Below, in pieces: positions 5,208 through 6,504 of a stretch of 6,504 nt of DNA; position 1 is the first letter of the stretch, and each line of letters opens with the position of its first letter. Both the position numbers and the translations under genes were made by a program. Source of the stretch: Candidatus Dadabacteria bacterium (GTDB lineage: Bacteria; Desulfobacterota_D; UBA1144; Nemesobacterales; UBA2774); contig JAGVLR010000076.1 in assembly GCA_020054175.1 (NCBI GenBank), positions 1 through 6,504 of the forward strand, written 5' to 3'. The notes beneath the pieces are model-generated. The model saw only the letters and a list, made by a program, of their open reading frames with translations. It was not told where the DNA came from and ran no database searches.

Positions 5208-5948
5208 TCACTGCCTGAGCTTTGTAAGCAGCCTCAGGAATTCTATGTACAGCCAGATTAGCGTTACGATCAGCCCGAACGCACCGTACCATTCCATATA
5301 CTTCGGCGCACCCTCTTCCGCCCCGCGCTCAATAAAATCGAAATCGAGGACGAGGTTAAGTGCCGCGATCACGACGACGAAGAGGCTGAACAGTATGCCT
5401 ATCGTGCCGCCCGTGTGGATGTATGGAACGTTCACACCGAAAAACCCGAGCCCGAGGGATATGAGGTAAACGACGAAGATGCCGCCCGTCGCCGCTACGA
5501 CGCCGAGCCTGAATCTTTCGGTAACTTTTATAACACCCGACCTGTATGCGACGAGAAGCGCAAGCAGAGTGCCGAACGTTAGCGACGCCGCCTGGAACAC
5601 GATGCCCTGGAACTGCGCTTCTGCAATGGCCGATATGCCGCCTATGACGACGCCTTCTATAATGGCGTAAAGAGGAGCCGTAAAAGGAGCCCACGTCTTC
5701 TTGAATATCGTCACCATCGCGACGACCAGCCCCGCGATGACGGCGATGAGCAGCCAGTTGCCGACGGCTTCGGCTCCGCCCTTGTAGAATTTATCCCACA
5801 CCCACGCCGCCGGAACGAGCGCCAGGACAAGCAGTATGAGCGTCTTGTTTATGGTGCCGTTGATCGTCATCCGGCCTTCGGCGGCAAGCGCTGGCTGGAG
5901 ATTTTCGAACGTTTTACCCCCGAGTGCGGGGTTCGAGCTTTTTATCAT
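5208..5948 (-). CDS. Bax inhibitor-1/YccA-family membrane protein
   Basis: 246 residues with seven predicted membrane segments (about 34-52, 64-82, 93-110, 116-135, 149-171, 182-203 and 218-240). The N-terminal SSNPALGGKTF is the hallmark of the larger bacterial BI-1 subgroup (Bax inhibitor-1/YccA, BaxI_1). The C-terminal LDFDFIERGAEEGAPKYMEWYGAFGLIVTL is also diagnostic. Its Asp202/Asp204 lie in the region that in the characterised relative YetJ holds the acidic residues of a pH-sensing calcium leak. Members sit in the inner membrane and are linked to ion leak or membrane-protease control; a specific role here is inference. The ATG at 5948 has GGAGG five bases upstream (5954-5958). It is the first gene of a leftward group with the secreted protein (37-bp gap) and the DCC protein. 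Confidence 0.92.
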   Translation of the reverse strand: MIKSSNPALGGKTFENLQPALAAEGRMTINGTINKTLILLVLALVPAAWVWDKFYKGGAEAVGNWLLIAVIAGLVVAMVTIFKKTWAPFTAPLYAIIEGVVIGGISAIAEAQFQGIVFQAASLTFGTLLALLVAYRSGVIKVTERFRLGVVAATGGIFVVYLISLGLGFFGVNVPYIHTGGTIGILFSLFVVVIAALNLVLDFDFIERGAEEGAPKYMEWYGAFGLIVTLIWLYIEFLRLLTKLRQ

Positions 5949-6198
5949 CTATCCCTCCGGTTTTACTCAATCAATATTAACCCAAGATATGAAAAAGTAT
6001 ATTGCCTATTAGCAAAAGCTCACGCATTGCATGCGGCCGCCAGGAAGAAGCCGTGCGAGACAGATTCCCGGATTCGGAATACGAGGCAATCATTGCCGCA
6101 AAACCCGGGAGCAGATGATCAACAGCAGATATTATTCAATAATTATGGAGATTTACGCAACGTTCCGGAACTGTTGCACAGGGGTGGATTGGACACGG
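5949..6198. other. 250-bp intergenic region upstream of the BI-1 gene
   Basis: No gene is supported here. The 5949-6020 part is AT-rich and probably holds the BI-1 gene promoter. A TATACT (minus strand, 5996-6001) is the best -10 candidate but lacks a good -35. Also present are small inverted repeats: CGCAT-TGC-ATGCG (6023-6035), ATTCC…GGAAT (6064-6080, perhaps a decayed copy of the ATTCCCGA repeat), ATTATT-C-AATAAT (6131-6143) and the larger palindrome at 6157-6177. Confidence 0.6.
6157..6177. repeat. 21-bp near-perfect palindrome after the radical SAM gene
   Basis: GCAAC-GTTCCGGAAC-T-GTTGC: a perfect 10-bp palindrome extended by 5-bp arms with a single bulged T. It lies 22 bp past the TAA of the radical SAM gene on that gene's strand. 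It may act as a transcript end, though no U-run follows, or as a binding site for a dimeric regulator. Confidence 0.45.
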
Positions 6199-6504
6199 TT
6201 ACAAAGCCGAGGCAGCTATATCACCCGAGCCGCAGAGCCTTCCCTGGAACGTATCCCTCTTTTCGAGCTCGGCCTCAATCGCCTGCATGACTTGTATGTG
6301 AGACTTCCCCCAGTCGGGCGCGACGAGAAGCTGCCGGGGCGTGTCCGTGAACAGCCGCTCGACGACCATGTCCGGCGATAGCCGTTCGAGGAATTCGACT
6401 ATGAAATCGACGTATTCCCCGAAGCCGAAAAGCGGGAACGGGTTCGCCCTGTACATCCTTTCGAGCGGCGTGTTTTTCACGATGTGAAGGTTGTGCACCT
6501 TAAA
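6199..6504 (-). CDS. yhcC: TIGR01212/YhcC-like radical SAM protein, C-terminal part (partial)
   Basis: The frame is open to the right edge and ends in TAA (6199-6201). About 101 residues are present, starting FKVHNLHIVKNTPLERMY. This HNLHIVKxTPL block, followed by EYVDFIVEFLERLSPDMVVERLFTDTPRQLLVAPDWGKSHIQVMQAIEAELEKRDTFQG, matches the end of the YhcC-like radical SAM family. The CxxxCxxC cluster-binding motif and the TIM-barrel core lie beyond the window. The GTG at 6498 is an internal codon, not the start. The protein's substrate is not established in general. It reads toward the BI-1 gene across 250 bp and is probably a separate transcript. Confidence 0.85.
   Translation of the reverse strand, partial: FKVHNLHIVKNTPLERMYRANPFPLFGFGEYVDFIVEFLERLSPDMVVERLFTDTPRQLLVAPDWGKSHIQVMQAIEAELEKRDTFQGRLCGSGDIAASAL

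Overview
The window carries seven protein-coding loci from a bacterium. The protein families (citramalate synthase, TIGR01212 radical SAM protein, BI-1/YccA protein, DCC oxidoreductase, YIP1 proteins) are all bacterial. A secreted protein with a Sec signal peptide, moderately high-GC codon usage and well-known families of short dispersed palindromes (GTCATTCCCGAATGC..., ATTCCCCCTTAGGAAAAGG..., GTCATTGCGAGG...) suggest an environmental Gram-negative lineage of the Desulfobacterota/Dadabacteria/Nitrospirota kind. That placement is an inference and cannot be settled from 6.5 kb.

Layout: (1) 2-358, plus strand: the C-terminal end of a citramalate synthase (cimA), cut by the window's left edge. 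(2) 359-1132: about 770 bp without a gene, packed with palindromes. It holds three 6-bp-stem/3-nt-loop hairpins, a 66-bp direct repeat in two copies, GTCATT-type and G-tract elements, and a concentric inverted-repeat element at about 885-1067. It lies between convergent genes. (3) 1133-2298, minus: two tandem paralogous YIP1-family membrane proteins. The upstream one has an excellent promoter and ribosome binding site but is interrupted by an in-frame TAG exactly where its paralogue has Trp. (4) 2378-4006, minus: a large protein joining an N-terminal GNAT/autoinducer-synthase-like acyltransferase to a class V PLP aminotransferase. (5) 4121-5948, minus: a likely operon of a BI-1/YccA membrane protein, a secreted hypothetical protein starting at TTG, and a DCC-family thiol-disulfide oxidoreductase. 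(6) 6199-6504, minus: the C-terminal part of a TIGR01212/YhcC-like radical SAM protein, cut by the right edge.

Everything right of the repeat region is read leftward. I see two supportable internal promoters, before the YIP1 pair and before the fusion enzyme, so this stretch is probably several transcription units. cimA belongs to isoleucine biosynthesis. The others look like membrane, envelope and redox functions plus one unusual two-domain enzyme, with no single obvious pathway. The items most worth a second look are the fusion enzyme with its altered substrate-Arg motif, the Trp-to-amber interruption, and the nested palindromic repeat region.
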